Counted from the first letter of the stretch, positions 49,847 to 62,399 are shown. The stretch: 64,000 nt of DNA from Amoebidium appalachense (GCA_963693365.1 CAVNZM010000009.1:8246001-8310000), one strand, 5' to 3'. Translations and numbers: made by a program. Notes: generated by a model not told the origin, from the sequence alone.

Positions 49847-51082
49847 GGAGGGGCCCCACCTCTTCCAACTCACCCCTTCCCTTCACATCACAGAAAACGA
49901 GCACACAAACAAACCATCGACTAGCAACCGCATTCCCTTGGTTAATTTCGTTTTCTTAGCTTCCCGCCTACCTCTCCTCCCCTCACCCTGTCCCTGCTGT
50001 AGAAAGACCCCTGCAGCTCCCAATGTTGTCCCCCCTCTTTTCCCTCCCTCTCTCCCTCTCCCCACAAACTCACACACTGACATAAACGCACACAAACAAG
50101 CCGTCATCTAGCAACCCTCTTTCCAGGTCTCTCTCAATTTCCTATCAATTAAACCTGTTTCTGAAAAAAGTTGAGTGTGGCCCATAACCTTTACAACTAC
50201 GCGAGCATTGGCTAACGTTGTGAACGGCTGAGATATGTGGTGACTCTGTTTATTTATGTGCACATGTGTTTGCAAGTAAGCGTATTTGCGTGGAAACTCG
50301 TGTGTTTGTGTTGAAGTTTTTGTGTTTAACGTCGTGTGCGCATGTTTGGCTATGCACAGGTACTATATCAAGCCGTTCTTATTTTTCAAACACTTCAGCA
50401 TGAGCATTTACATATACATATTTAAGAAATTTCATGTCCTGTGCTCTAGATCAAACTTCGAAGCTACAGTATTTCAATGCTCAGCGAAACTTAAGGTCTG
50501 GACGCGTGCACACATGTGCACAGACACACAAGCACGCACAACATACCCTCGAAGTATGGGCCGACATCCTACACAGAGGAACACACCTACTGTGCCACAC
50601 ATGCACACACACAATTTTTTCCGCAACATAATGTCCGAAAGCTCGAAAGTAATTTAAATGCCAAGTATGCTGGTGTGCAACAGCCATATCCCAAGGAGCA
50701 CGGATGTGTGCCTTACTAGCGTCTACCATCTTCCAGCAAATTGTTTGTGGGTGACACATTGTACAGGTGTACAACCTCGAAATTGCATTGTATCAATGCA
50801 CTGTTAAAAGGGGTTGGTCACCCAGCTGGGGAACTGCCTCAATGTACCGTAACTACTACTAATAATCTTGGGAGGCGTGATTGTGGGAAATGCAGAATGT
50901 CATTTCGTCGGGAAGCTTTTCTCTCGTCTTGACTAGATTTCCATATGTCTAAACAAAGGCTTAATTCAGCACACAGCATGATGATGTGACATCGGTTGGT
51001 TTTTATGTGACTTGGTGTTTGCTTTTTTTTTTTTTTTTTTTTTGCTATTCCTTTTTTGCCCGTCCGCTTCGATGACTTATTG

Positions 51083-51083
<1 letters not shown>

Positions 51084-51162
<79 letters not shown>

Positions 51163-51400
51163 AAAAAAAAAAAAAAGAAGAAGAAGAAGAAGAAGAAGAA
51201 TAAGAATAAGAAGAAAAGGAAGAAAGAAAAAAGAAAAAGAAAAAGAAAAAGGAAAAATAATAGAAGAAGGAAAAGGGAAAATTTTGAGAAAGGGAGGGAA
51301 TATAAACCGAAGTCTTTTCATGTTGCAAGGGGGAGGAAGGGGGGAGGGGGAGGGGGGGGGGGGGAGGAGGAGGAGGAGGGGGGGGGGGGGGGGGGGGGCT
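51084..51400. repeat. C-run of about 69, A-run, GAA repeats, G-run
   Basis: C 51084-51152, A 51154-51176, GAA/AGAA to about 51290, G-runs 51352-51400. Confidence 0.95.
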
Positions 51401-51749
51401 GTAAGGATTTGGTCTACAAACTTGTGCAAAAGCTGAGCATCTTAAGGAGCCATCATCTAAGAACTCGAGCATAATCCAATGGGCAGAAAATGGATTCCTG
51501 CCTTCCATTCCTCCTTCCTTTTGCACACTCGAATTCACGTCTGCATCCTAAACCCATCTTGTGTGTTTTAAAGTAGGGTGAGTGCGTACAACGGTCACCT
51601 GCACTGTGTGTGAAACCCACTCATTCTGTGGTTGCATTAGTGTTACTCACATGGTAAGTTTGGGAGCTGGTGGTTTGATCTAAGTAAGTGCAAATTTCAA
51701 TGAGTGAGTGAAGTTGTGTGTGTGAGTGAGTGAGTGAGTGGGTGTGTGC

Positions 51750-51780
<31 letters not shown>

Positions 51781-52016
51781 TGTGTGTGTGCGCGCGCGCA
51801 CGCGCATGTGTGTCGCATTGTATAGTACTGTTTTTCTTGTATATTTTGAACAATGTCCACACTACCTTCCTAGGCTGGATACCTATCCCATAGTACGTGT
51901 TTGATATTACTTTTTATTATTAATATTAGTGTATTAATGTGTATGGGTGTTGATTTGGTATGCACAAGAGGAGAGTCAGGGCATTGGTCCACCAACACAG
52001 TAGTACACACTTGCTA

Positions 52017-52017
<1 letters not shown>

Positions 52018-52055
<38 letters not shown>

Positions 52056-52278
52056 CCACACACCCACACACACCTACCCACCCACGCACACACAAACACA
52101 CACACACACACACAAGGCACATACGTGACAGGCATACTGCACATCTCAATACACACACACACTGCACACACAGAAAAATGCCGAAATTCCAAACTCCACC
52201 CAAATTTGCACTGCCACGGGTCCCATACTAACACGTACTGACGTGTGCCGCACGTGCGACGTTTTTACATCTACTTTT

Positions 52279-52320
<42 letters not shown>
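52018..52320. repeat. CA array and 37-base A-run
   Basis: CA-rich 52018-52115; a 130-base unique stretch; then A-run 52281-52318. The A-run after a unique stretch resembles a retroposon tail. Confidence 0.8.
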
Positions 52321-52329
52321 AGACACCGC

Positions 52330-53930
52330 CTCAGTAGGTGGTAGGGTCCCATACAACACACAAGCCTTAGTCTTGCTGCTCTCGCGTTCGGGCGGCGGGC
52401 GCACAGACACATGCATGCACGCATGTGCAGACAATTTGGACGATGTATTCGCGGACTGGCATCCGCGCAGGTATATAAAGCAGCCGGACCATCCTCAGAT
52501 GGTACCGGAGGATCCGAGATCTCAAACCACTTCCTGCGAACCTCTCTACTCTCGATCCGCTATGTAGAAGTGATTGTCTCTTACAGAGGTTACAGGACCG
52601 AATCCTGCCTCTGCATGCATCCACATTTATTCTGATACATGTCGAAACGATGTTAAGAAATGTAGGCATTTTGGGTGGTTTAGAATGTCATTGCTTAGCT
52701 TTGAGTGGCGGAACAACCAACCAATGATCACCCACAACGTCTTTGTTGGTTCGTGGAGCATTTAAGGCCGCTTGTTAAGGGCCGAGATTAAGAAAATTCC
52801 ATTGAGGTGGGGACAGGGAACGATAAGCCTTCAGGCAAAGGGCCGGGAGGGGGATGCTGGATGGGAAGATGATGGAGGGGTGGGGGGCGGGGGATTGGGA
52901 TTCATGATCAGAAATGGCGAATCAATGCCGGTATGGAGGAAGGAGGAAGAGCGATGATCTGGGAGTCACGGAAATGTTTGAACATTGTTGGCCCCCCCCC
53001 CCCCCCCCCCCCCCCCCAGGAAATCAGGGTAGGAAATTGGGGATTGGGGGGATGGGGGGATGGAGGAAGAGAGGAGGGCGATGATGTGGCATAAGAAGGT
53101 TGAACTTTAAATATTGGGCTGGGGAAGGGGAGGGAGGGGGAGGGATGGAGAGATGGGGACGAATAATGTGTGCGCGTGTGTCACAGTGTGTGTGTGTGTG
53201 TGTGGGAGGGGGGGGGGAGGGGGGGGGAGGGGGAGGGGGAGGGCTCTCCCCCCCCCCAACGGAGGTGACGTGGGGTAGGAAGTTATGATATTTGGCCCCG
53301 AGGGGGGGGGGGGGGGGGCCGGGAGAGGGGGGGGGGGGGGGGGGGAGGGGGGAGGGGGGGCCGGGGCCGGGGGAAAGGCAGGCCCGGAGGAGAAGGGGAT
53401 GGAAAGAGTTATGCGTATAGTATGGGTGGAAGTCCCCCCCTCCCCCCCCTCTCTCCCCCCCCCTCCCCCCCCCCCCCCCCCCCCCCCCGCCCCCCCCCTC
53501 ACACCCACCCACCCTCACACCCGGGTAAGGCCTTCTTTCCGATACTCGCGATCGATTATTATAGCCATTGCACTCTATAGTTTCTGCTGCATTCTTTCAA
53601 CGGAGTATGATTCTGGAATTGAGGTACTTTTCAGGAAAAGCTTCAACGGTAAGACCTAAGGCATGGATTCCTCTATCAATGTTTACTACCAGGTAGATAG
53701 ATTGTAATATTTTCCGCGGTGTGAGGCGTGCAGGGGGGCCCCCGGAGGGGGTGGGTGGGGGGGGGGGGGGGGAGAAGGGGAGGGGGGGGGGGGGGGGGGG
53801 GGGGACTACGGAAGGAAAGAGAGAGAGCAAGAGAGAGAGGGAGAGAGGGAGGGAGAGAGAGAGAGACAGACACTGAGAGAGAGAGCCTCGGGGGGGGGGG
53901 GGGGGGGGGGGAGGGGGAGGGGGGGGGGGG
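52330..53930. other. Intergenic DNA with C- and G-rich tracts
   Basis: Unique sequence to about 52990, C-run 52991-53017, GGGGA-rich 53030-53260, G-runs 53301-53360, C-runs 53435-53505, then G-runs from 53755. No gene recognised. Confidence 0.6.
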
Positions 53931-54137
53931 GGGGGAGAGAGAGAGGGAGCTCAGAGAGAGGGAGATGGGGAGAGGGAGAGGGAGAGGGAGAGGGAGGGGG
54001 AGAGGGAGAGGGAGAGGGAGAGGGAGAGGGAGAGGGAGAGGGAGAGGGAGAGGGAGAAGGAGAGAGAGAGGGAGCTCGAGAGGGAGAGGGAGAGGAAGAG
54101 GGAGAGAGGGGGGGGGGGGGGGAGGGAGAGGGCGGGG

Positions 54138-54170
<33 letters not shown>

Positions 54171-54243
54171 AGGGAGAGAGAGAGGGGGGGGGGGGGGGGG
54201 AGAGAGAGAGAGAGAGGGGGGGGGGGGGGGGGGGGGGGGGGGG
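53818..54243. repeat. (GGGAGA)n and G/GA tracts
   Basis: Hexamer GGGAGA array at about 53966-54060, flanked by (GA)n and G-runs. Confidence 0.95.
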
Positions 54244-54258
54244 CTTCATTCGATATCC

Positions 54259-54322
54259 CGTCGTGGCCGAGTCGGCACCGGGTCACCGGATCAGCTGAGC
54301 CTCGAGTTCGAATAGGAGGACA
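54259..54322 (+). other. tRNA-like fragment with A-box and B-box
   Basis: TGGCCGAGTCGG (54264-54275) is an exact match to the A-box TRGYNNARNNGG, and AGTTCGAATAG (about 54305-54315) approximates the B-box GGTTCGANNCC at tRNA-like spacing of about 40. The stretch is too short for a full tRNA and the acceptor ends do not pair, so I read it as the head of a tRNA-derived element or a decayed tRNA. Confidence 0.3.
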
Positions 54323-54324
54323 AA

Positions 54325-55880
54325 AAGAGAGAAAGGGGAAGAAGAACGCCCTTCTAATAGATTTCAAGTAAGACCGTGTAAATCTACTATAGATACTATA
54401 ATAAGTGTTACTGATACTGGATGATTATACTGTTCAATAGCTGTGACAGTACCGTAGTAACAGACAAAGTCGGACACAGGGCTGGAAATTACATTTTAGA
54501 ATTACTGTATTTTGACCGTCACCTGGCGGTTCGCCACCTATTTTGGCCGGAGATATTTACTTGTTTATTTACTTTCATATATTTATCCTATCTATGTATA
54601 CCTATCCGGCGCCCGGGCGGCCTTCGCCCCCCCGGACCCCTCGTGCTTTTATAAACGAAATATCATAATCCTCTGATCCTGCCGTTGAGGTAGTAAACAT
54701 TTAGCCTGGGAGTTATTTTCCTACTTTTATGTGCATTGTGTGTGATTCTTAGCGTGTTTTTCTACTCACTCTCAAGCTGCACCGGTCCCGTCTTTTGAGC
54801 TCCAATAGAAGTTATCTCTAAAAATTTATAAATGGAATTAATATCATAGGATACCTAGCCCAGAACACATATAAAGTTAGATATTAGTTGGATATACATG
54901 ATTACATCTTGCAAAAGTTCCGTCCAGCAGTCGATGGTCATGAGATATATGATGATGCCGCGATGATATACCCTTCTACGATATCGATTTTGAGAATCCT
55001 GAGTGTTTACCAGAGGAAAAAAACGACTGTTTTTACTGCATGGGCGTGCATGCTTCGAGTGGGGGGTGGGAGGGGGGCAGGGGAAGGGGGAAACACTCCA
55101 AGGCCGCTTTATATTTACTTCCTCCACCTCAAACTCAGGTGGAAGTAATTCCCAGCCTTTACTGCACTTTTTAATGTTCTAAGTTAGAAAACGGAACCAC
55201 CCACCAGCGGCAGTCACACGAGTTAAGACTATTTCGGTGATCCTCCTAGATGTTAGGGGTGCTCTAACTGCAATCCGTCGCATTCCAAATGCGCCAAGAC
55301 CAACACCAGCGCAAGATTTTCCACCACTCATGGAAGGCTTTGACCGAGGCGGACAAGTGCGGCTGCAGTGAGCACAAAAGCTTATGAGAAAGCAACAACA
55401 GGCTTGTATCAAGAATTAAGTATTGTTAAATAGGATATTTAGAGCTCTAAAAGTACCAAGGCCAATACTGTGATGCTAATAAGCTTCTTGTAATTATTTT
55501 CAGCCAAAATCATATAGTCACCGTGGAGTACAATGATTCAGCCAATCATAACTGATGCTGCGTCTGGTTGGGGCGTGTAAGCCTACACCAATCACACCTT
55601 CAATTCACAAACAGAAGTTGTGTGGCCCATGAGTAAGGGACTCCATCCTCACACATATTTCGAGCTGTATACTTGTTCAAAATGCTGTTTCTTTCTCAAT
55701 TTAACCTTTCAAAGCTCAAATAACGGTGAAACGAGCGGCTTCTTCCTGGGCGTTGAATTATTCTCCCACCATCAACAAGAGTCTGCATCTCAAGTATGTG
55801 CACGCGACTGCGCGAGACCGTGAACATGCGAGTATAGGCGACAACCAATTGAAATGGTTATATTAATTCTGTTAAATTTA
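54325..55880. other. Unique intergenic DNA
   Basis: No simple tracts of note. A 61-codon stop-to-stop frame (about 55186-55371, plus; ending PPLMEGFDRGGQVRLQ) has protein-like composition but no ATG and no recognised family. Confidence 0.4.
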
Positions 55881-55899
55881 ACGCACACAATATGCCAGG

Positions 55900-55906
55900 T
55901 ATAAAA
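55900..55906 (+). promoter_or_regulatory. Candidate TATA box
   Basis: TATAAAA in unique DNA, plus strand, 730 bases before the PHD-HMG start codon. A spliced or long leader would be required. Confidence 0.25.
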
Positions 55907-56634
55907 GACGGACGCCTCTTTCAGATCGCTGTGCTGCCAAGTTCATGCCATGCTCGAATCTTGGGAGGTGGAACAAGAAGCGCATTTTTTCTTCTCGTTT
56001 CTTATCGGTACCTGCCAATAACTTATGAAGTGTAAAGAAGAAAGGTGACAGAGAGAATTAATATGCTGTTATCACATAAACGTTTGGCTGCAGTTTTCGT
56101 TCGTCAAGCGCCTATTTTTATGGCCTCGTCGCGATAACTTATTCTCGCTCAAAAAGTGTGGCATCAGCGTGAATTTTATCTCAGAGCTTATGCCACTCTA
56201 AAACACCCTTAACAACAGAGCCATTACCTTTCTAAAGATATTTTTCACGGAAAATAGATAATATTGTTTGAGTTTGCTGGTTGCCTCTACTCTAAGTAGC
56301 AGTAAGTCTACTTCTTCCACCTTCAAATTTGGATTTCACACGTATCCTGAAAACCCGCGCCACGCACACATGTGGATACAGAACTCCTCAATCGAACGGA
56401 AAGCCTCTGCGCTTACCAGATAGACCACAGTACTTCTTTGTTAAAGCCTAAGCAAGGGTTATTCTATCAAGCGTGTAGGAAGGGCCTGAAGTAACTGACT
56501 TTTTTCAGTTGCCTGCAAGGTTTAAACGTGATTTCGTCAGTGTTTCTCTCGCTGCACACTGATTGTTTTCTCGTCTGATATGTGACGAGAAAAGCACGAG
56601 TATCCACCGGAAATTCTTTTGCTAAACCAGAAAA

Positions 56635-56983
56635 ATGGCCGGAGACCAAGTAGCACCAGCTAAGCCCCCACAGCGAACTAACAACACCGCGCACGGTGGG
56701 ACGGGAAATGTCCCTCGAACAGGTCCCAAAAACGGAAATTCGGGCACAAAAACGAAGGGTTCTCCGTCGGAATCCCCAAGTCCGGAACCCCCCGCGCCCG
56801 AAAAATGGTGCCCTGTGTGTGGGGAGTCATATGAGGATGAAACCCCATATATGTTACAGTGCGAGGCGTGCCGTATTTGGACACACATAAAGTGTATAGG
56901 TATCGATAGACCGAAGTATCGAAAACTCGAGAGGCCGGAGGCGGATGCATTGGAGTTTTTCTGCCCTGAATGCACACAGAAAG
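56635..56983 (+). CDS. PHD-HMG coding exon 1
   Basis: Residues 1-116 with the whole PHD finger. ATG in the context AAAAATGG. Donor gtgagt at 56984 is strong, followed by T-rich intron sequence. Ends in phase 1. Confidence 0.92.
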
Positions 56984-57853
56984 GTGAGTTGATCACTTTT
57001 TTTTTTTTTTTTTCTTTTTTTTTTCCTTTTTTTTTTTTGGTTTTTTCTTATCGCGCCTGTGTGTGCTCATGCAAGGCAAGATTTGATATTTTCCTTTGAT
57101 TGCTTAATTTTCTTCTTGCTTCAGCTGACAGAAAAGTGATTTCAAAGGAGTGTTTTTTCTACTTTACTTTCCAGGTTGCTTGCTTTTTCATTTGGGTTGC
57201 ATCAGAATTAGTTCACACATGTGCACGACACCCTATGGTTTACCGTGTTCCATTGAGAATTTACGAGTGTTTCCTGTATTCTCGCAGATAATGTTGTATC
57301 TTAAACCATCGGTAGCGGTCGCATTAGGTTCTATGATGCCTCTGTACTACATCTGGTGTGAGTTCTCATAATTGTTCTGACGCAGATTTGAAAAAGCGAA
57401 AAAAGAAAAACCAAGACTTGCTTTCATTCGTGGAAGCTGGTAAGGAGAAGACATCAGCATACCATTTTCTGAAGGTCAACAATAAGGTGCGAATCGGACC
57501 CCCCTCCCCCTCTCCCCCCCCCCCCAAAAAAAAACGCCCACCCCCCACCCCCTCCCTCCGTTCTTCTTTATGGGAGCACCACCGGGCATACCCAAACACA
57601 CGCAGCCATCTGCACGTGCTCGAACACACATACACACGGCACAACACATGTGTACACCTCACGAACCACGAAGAGAACCCCCCCCCCCCCCCCCCCCTTC
57701 AACCAAGGGCAACCAATCACTAGGGAGAATGGTGAGGGGGTAACAAGGGGGCCCTGGGAGAGAGGGGGAGGAGGGGTTTACGCATGCAGGCACGTATGCT
57801 ACACATGCAAGCTAGCACCGACATATACGCGTCTGTCCGTGCGTGCACACACA

Positions 57854-57914
<61 letters not shown>

Positions 57915-58181
57915 TGCCCCCCCACACACATGTGTCCACATACACACAGGATACACATGCCTACAAACAACACAAACACACATATACACACGAACACACA
58001 TACAACCATGGGCTTACTGCACACACATGCATGCACACATGGCATGGACGCTCGCACAACATATACACACACGGGCATGCGGGTGTGTGTGCACATTATA
58101 CGGTTCAGCAATGGATTTTTGTTTCCCCATTCCCTGTCTTGTATCATTCCCAGTATGTTGGTAACCACACACAAACAAGCA

Positions 58182-58265
<84 letters not shown>

Positions 58266-58631
58266 ATGGCACAAGCACTCAGTGCACACACACGTGTCCC
58301 CCTTCCCCCTCCTCCCCCCCCAGCTTTCCCCTGGCTCCTCGAAAGCTCCACAACCCCCAAAGGTTTAAAAAGCAAAGGAGGAAATGAAAGAATGTGAATA
58401 TTTGCGACATATCGGTTTACATATGCAGGCTCCCAAACAAACCATAGCCTTTTTGGAGATGCACGTTCTTATATTGCAGTCTACCATCCTTAATGATGGA
58501 GAAACATGTTGAAAACAGGCTTTTAAGTGCGCATAAGGGTGTTTGTAATGCATATGTACGTGTGTGTGCGTGCGTGTGTGTGTGAATGCGTGCTTGTGTG
58601 CTTGCATGTTTGTGCGCTTGGCAGGTGTGAT

Positions 58632-58679
<48 letters not shown>

Positions 58680-59411
58680 GTTCGGTAGTGTAACCTGTAA
58701 ACTCATACACAACACCACAATCCACAAAGGGTAATCCCACCACCAAAGGCCGTTCGCGCGCATCAGACCGTGGTTCGAACACAGGAAACAAATCTTCCAC
58801 ACAGCAATCGCGCGCATCAAATTCGGATGATGAAACGGAGGTGCAACGGTTGATGGATTTGGGGATTGTTAAACCCCCCGATGCATATATGCTGTTTAGG
58901 CATTCGTTTGCGGCTGCGAACCCACAACTTAGCGGATCGTTATTGCAATGGCAGGCGGTTATGGAGTGGAGGGATTTGACAAAGGGGGATAAGAGGAAGT
59001 TTGCTTTTGAGGCAGAGAGATTGATGACAAAGTACGTTGTGTCCCACACACGTTTTGTGTTTTTCTTCGCTGCATATGGTTACATTGATGTGTTCTGGTG
59101 ATCTTTCTGTTGTTATATTTCCTATGTTGTTGCTATGTGTACGTATAATGGGTATTATCGGTGCATGCATGTTTTTTGGTACTTCACATGTGTGATAGCG
59201 GATGGAAGATGTTCGGGTGTGTCATGGATGAAATGTGCTGCATGCTTTGTGGGTGTTGGGCATGAATCAAGGGTGCTGGTGGGTTTGGCTGTTGGAGTTG
59301 GTTGCTTGATTTCACGCTTGTTGTGAAGCACCCATATTTCTAAAAAAAACCTCCCATCCCCCCCCCCCCCCCCCCCCTCCCCCTTTCCCCCCCCCTCCCC
59401 CCCTTCCTCCC

Positions 59412-59442
<31 letters not shown>

Positions 59443-60190
59443 CCACCCACACATCCCTACCGCACGGTATATCTCTTCCTCACTTCTTCTCTCTCTCTCC
59501 TCCCCCTCGCCCTGCCTCTCTCCATACAATTTCACCCACACACCGCCATATTTATAATGTTCGATTTCTCAACCCTCCAAGCCCCCCTCCCCTCGCTGTC
59601 GCCGCTGCCCCCCTTCCCCTCCCATATAACATCACACACAAACAACCATAATTATCATGATGGATCCTCTGCTTAGTACATTCCATAAGTGTCATTCACG
59701 GTTCAGTTTTAGCTACACACCACACGATATCTGCCCACTTCATCCCCCCCCCCCCCCCCCCTCCTCTCCAGGTTTTTTCTTTTGGCATGTTTATATCTCC
59801 TCCTTTCTTCCCCCCCCCCCCCCCCCCCCCCGTTTCTCTTCTCTCCTCCATTTGTTTGTGGCATCCGTTTATATCTTAGCTTACGTGTGTTCCATCATGT
59901 ACTATTGATGCCCCCTTCTCCCCTCCCCCCCCCCCCCCCTCCCCACCCCCGACTCCCCCCCCCCAACCTCTCATATCTCCTTGCCGGGATCTATTTCGTG
60001 TGCATGACGCCAATTCACGTGAGCACCAGGCACGCACGTCCACATGTATGCTCATTCACATGCACGCGCGGATGTATACACGCACAAACATATGTGCACA
60101 AACGCATACATACATACGCAGAGAGAGATAGGGGAACACACATGCGAACACACAAACAAGTGTGCGCTTGCACACACAGACGCACTAAAT

Positions 60191-60256
<66 letters not shown>

Positions 60257-61410
60257 ACAGCCGCACTGGCCCACTTTATCCCAATTTCCCAACACAACCG
60301 TTGAACAGTAGTCCTCCCGTGCTCCTTCACTCATTCCTATCCCCCCCCCCTCCCCCCCTTTCTTCAGTCCCCTCTCCCTCCCCCTCCCCCTCCCTCCCCC
60401 CCCCCCCCCCCCCCCCGCCCCACTTAGTCTCCGGGCCTCCTTTTCTCCTTTCTCCCCCCCCCCCCCCCCTCCTTTACTTCCATGCAACCGGGCATGGTTG
60501 CTCTGTGTCGTGCATCTGTAAGCACACGCGTTTGTCGCTGCACTGCATTAGTTTGCACACACATCTTCACCGTTTTGCTCACCTTGCTTGCATAAGCAAC
60601 CCTGCTCGTCTTTGATCAAGACGGGTTGACCCACCCAAGTTCAGTTGATGCTGCTGTCTGAGTTGGAGCGTCGTATATACGCGGGCTAAGGGGTCGAAAC
60701 TCAGACGCAATTGATGACTTGGGCCCTCCCTGAGGATGGGCTCTGCTTATGACGCATACTGTGCGCATGGCTGATGCTGCATAGTTGAATGTTTGCCTTT
60801 GCATGTGTCCTGCACCATGCTTCTCATCGTGTATGCGTACTTCGTACTGTGTTCCGCATTCAAACCCCCCTGTCTTCTTTCAGAGGTGTCCTTTCAGGAC
60901 AGACCACTGTGTGGAGACATCTTTACTTCCATGCAACCGGGCATGGTTGCTCTGTGTCGTGCATCTGTAAGCACACGCGTTTGTCGCTGCACTGCATTAG
61001 TTTGCACACACATCTTCACCGTTTTGCTCACCTTGCTTGCATAAGCAACCCTGCTCGTCTTTGATCAAGACGGGTTGACCCACCCAAGTTCAGTTGATGC
61101 TGCTGTCTGAGTTGGAGCGTCGTATATACGCGGGCTAAGGGGTCGAAACTCAGACGCAATTGATGACTTGGGCCCTCCCTGAGGATGGGCTCTGCTTATG
61201 ACGCATACTGTGCGCATGGCTGATGCTGCATAGTTGAATGTTTGCCTTTGCATGTGTCCTGCACCATGCTTCTCATCGTGTATGCGTACTTCGTACTGTG
61301 TTCCGCATTCAAACCCCCCCCCCTCCCCACTTAGTCTAGTCTCCGGGCGTCCTTTTCTCCTTTTCCTCCCCCCCCCCCCCCCCCGCCCCCGCCCCCGCCC
61401 CCGTTCCCCC

Positions 61411-61480
<70 letters not shown>

Positions 61481-61801
61481 CTCTTTAACGTTCCCGCTTC
61501 ACCATTCTTTTCCCCAGAACTCTTATATTCCTATTTGCCGCCATTATGCGCTACCAATACATCACGCTGACCCCTTCGGTTTGTAGAAAATAATTGTTGG
61601 TGAACGCTGTGTACTTTTTCTCGCGTCATTCTAGTTTACTGACATGTTTTTTCGTGCTTATGCAGATACCGTCAGGAGTGTTTGGGGGCTGGAGGCACAC
61701 CCCGGCCAGTACGCAAGAAGAGACGAATGTCACCAACAGGGGAGAAGGATGAGGGGGACTCGACGGTGCCTACACCTGTGAGCGATCTATCACGCCGGTG
61801 A
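56635..61801 (+). CDS. PHD finger plus HMG-box protein, four exons, 261 aa
   Basis: Exons 56635-56983, 57386-57439, 58785-59031 and 61666-61801 join with consistent phases. Residues 1-57 are a Pro/Ser/Thr-rich tail. Residues 59-113 are a C4HC3 PHD finger (Cys59, Cys62, Cys76, Cys79, His84, Cys87, Cys110, Cys113), with Trp at 82 two before the His as in the family. A basic LKKRKKK (about 118-124) is a likely nuclear signal. Residues about 163-221 are an HMG box: VKPPDAYMLFRHSF, then QWQAVMEWRDLTKGDKRKF and the final AERLMTKYRQE. The C-terminus is basic, then acidic. PHD fingers read histone H3 tails and HMG boxes bend DNA, so a chromatin role is inferred. I do not know a family with this exact pair. 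The TGA at 61799 overlaps a possible donor (gtgaat), so the protein could be longer. Confidence 0.88.
57386..57439 (+). CDS. PHD-HMG coding exon 2
   Basis: Residues 117-134, DLKKRKKKNQDLLSFVEA, then a split Gly. Acceptor gacgcag, donor gtaagg. Phase 1 at both ends. Confidence 0.8.
57500..58690. repeat. C-runs, (CA)n and G-run in PHD-HMG intron 2
   Basis: C-runs at 57512-57525 and 57678-57697; CA at 57858-57911 and 58184-58263; G-run of about 47 at 58632-58678. Confidence 0.9.
58785..59031 (+). CDS. PHD-HMG coding exon 3 (HMG box)
   Basis: A Ser/Gln/Asp linker followed by most of the HMG box. Acceptor aacacag, donor gtacgt. Ends in phase 2, within the Lys codon of MTK. Confidence 0.9.
59340..60420. 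repeat. C-runs and (CA)n in PHD-HMG intron 3
   Basis: C-runs at 59359-59377, 59409-59428, 59744-59760 and 59811-59830; (CA)n at 60192-60254; C-rich 60340-60415. Confidence 0.85.
60472..60870 (+). mobile_element. Dispersed element S, copy 2
   Basis: 399 bases matching 60921-61319 throughout, as far as I can compare by eye, and diverged from 5985-6236. No coding frame. Ends in caaacccccc. Confidence 0.7.
60921..61319 (+). mobile_element. Dispersed element S, copy 3 (direct duplicate of copy 2)
   Basis: Offset of 449 bases from copy 2. Flanking blocks are also shared (cacttagtct and ctccgggc near 60420 and 61328), so the duplicated unit is larger than the element. Recent tandem duplication or assembly duplication. 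Confidence 0.75.
61412..61476. repeat. (CA)n array
   Basis: About 32 CA units, 190 bases upstream of PHD-HMG exon 4. Confidence 0.95.
61666..61801 (+). CDS. PHD-HMG coding exon 4
   Basis: Completes the HMG helix (YRQECLGAGG), then TPRPVRKKRRMSPTGEKDEG and a short Thr/Pro/Ser tail ending SRR and TGA. Acceptor tatgcag. Confidence 0.82.
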
Positions 61802-62107
61802 ATCGTTCTTTTTTAGATCGTTTCTTTTTTCTGTTTTAGGTTTTCCAAATTTGCGTTTCTATGTGCTGTTGTCCAAAGGGTCGGGTAGCAGGTTTGTAGA
61901 ATGTAAGAAAGACTTTACATGCTGACCGTTGCTTTTTGTCGAGAGAGGTTGACAGACATAATCTTGGATTATGTGTTTTATCACCGTATTGTTTTGCTTG
62001 CGTGCGTGTCTGCTGGTGATGGTGGTGGATGTAGGTTGGGTTGGTGGGTGATTTGGTTGGCCGGGTGGGGCATGTGGGGTGCACACCTTTGTTAGGTGAG
62101 GCGGCGG

Positions 62108-62108
62108 T

Positions 62109-62159
<51 letters not shown>

Positions 62160-62255
62160 CTGGGTGGCTGGGTTGGCGGTGGGGGGGGGGGGGGGGGGGG
62201 GGAGTGGTGGGTGGGTTAGGGGGAGGGGAGGGGGGGGGGGGGGGGGGGGGAGGGG
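62108..62255. repeat. G-runs in 3' flank of PHD-HMG
   Basis: G-run of about 50 at 62109-62159 and further runs to 62250. If the stop at 61799 is right, these lie in the 3' untranslated region or just beyond. Confidence 0.85.
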
Positions 62256-62359
62256 GAAATGGATGAACTGGGCACCTGCACGTTGAACAGGTTTAGATGA
62301 AGAGACAAATGCTGTGCTTTTGTAAGGCCTTTACCTTTTCTGAGTTTTTTTTTTTTTGG

Positions 62360-62365
62360 AATAAA
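62360..62365 (+). terminator. Candidate polyadenylation signal AATAAA for PHD-HMG
   Basis: AATAAA about 560 bases after the stop, preceded by a T-run. Confidence 0.35.
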
Positions 62366-62399
62366 AAATAGGCTACTCGAGCGAGGAAATGCACACTAC

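Noticed and set aside
55186-55371. Stop-to-stop frame ending PPLMEGFDRGGQVRLQ
   Set aside because: Protein-like composition only; no start, weak splice borders, no recognised family.
57125-57175. Possible extra PHD-HMG exon after ttcag
   Set aside because: Phase fits on the left, but the donor is poor and exon 1 joins exon 2 (57386) cleanly without it.
60616-61478. Identical open frames in the duplicated 399-bp element
   Set aside because: They repeat because the DNA is duplicated; the third copy of the element (5985-6236) does not keep the frame, so no protein is indicated.
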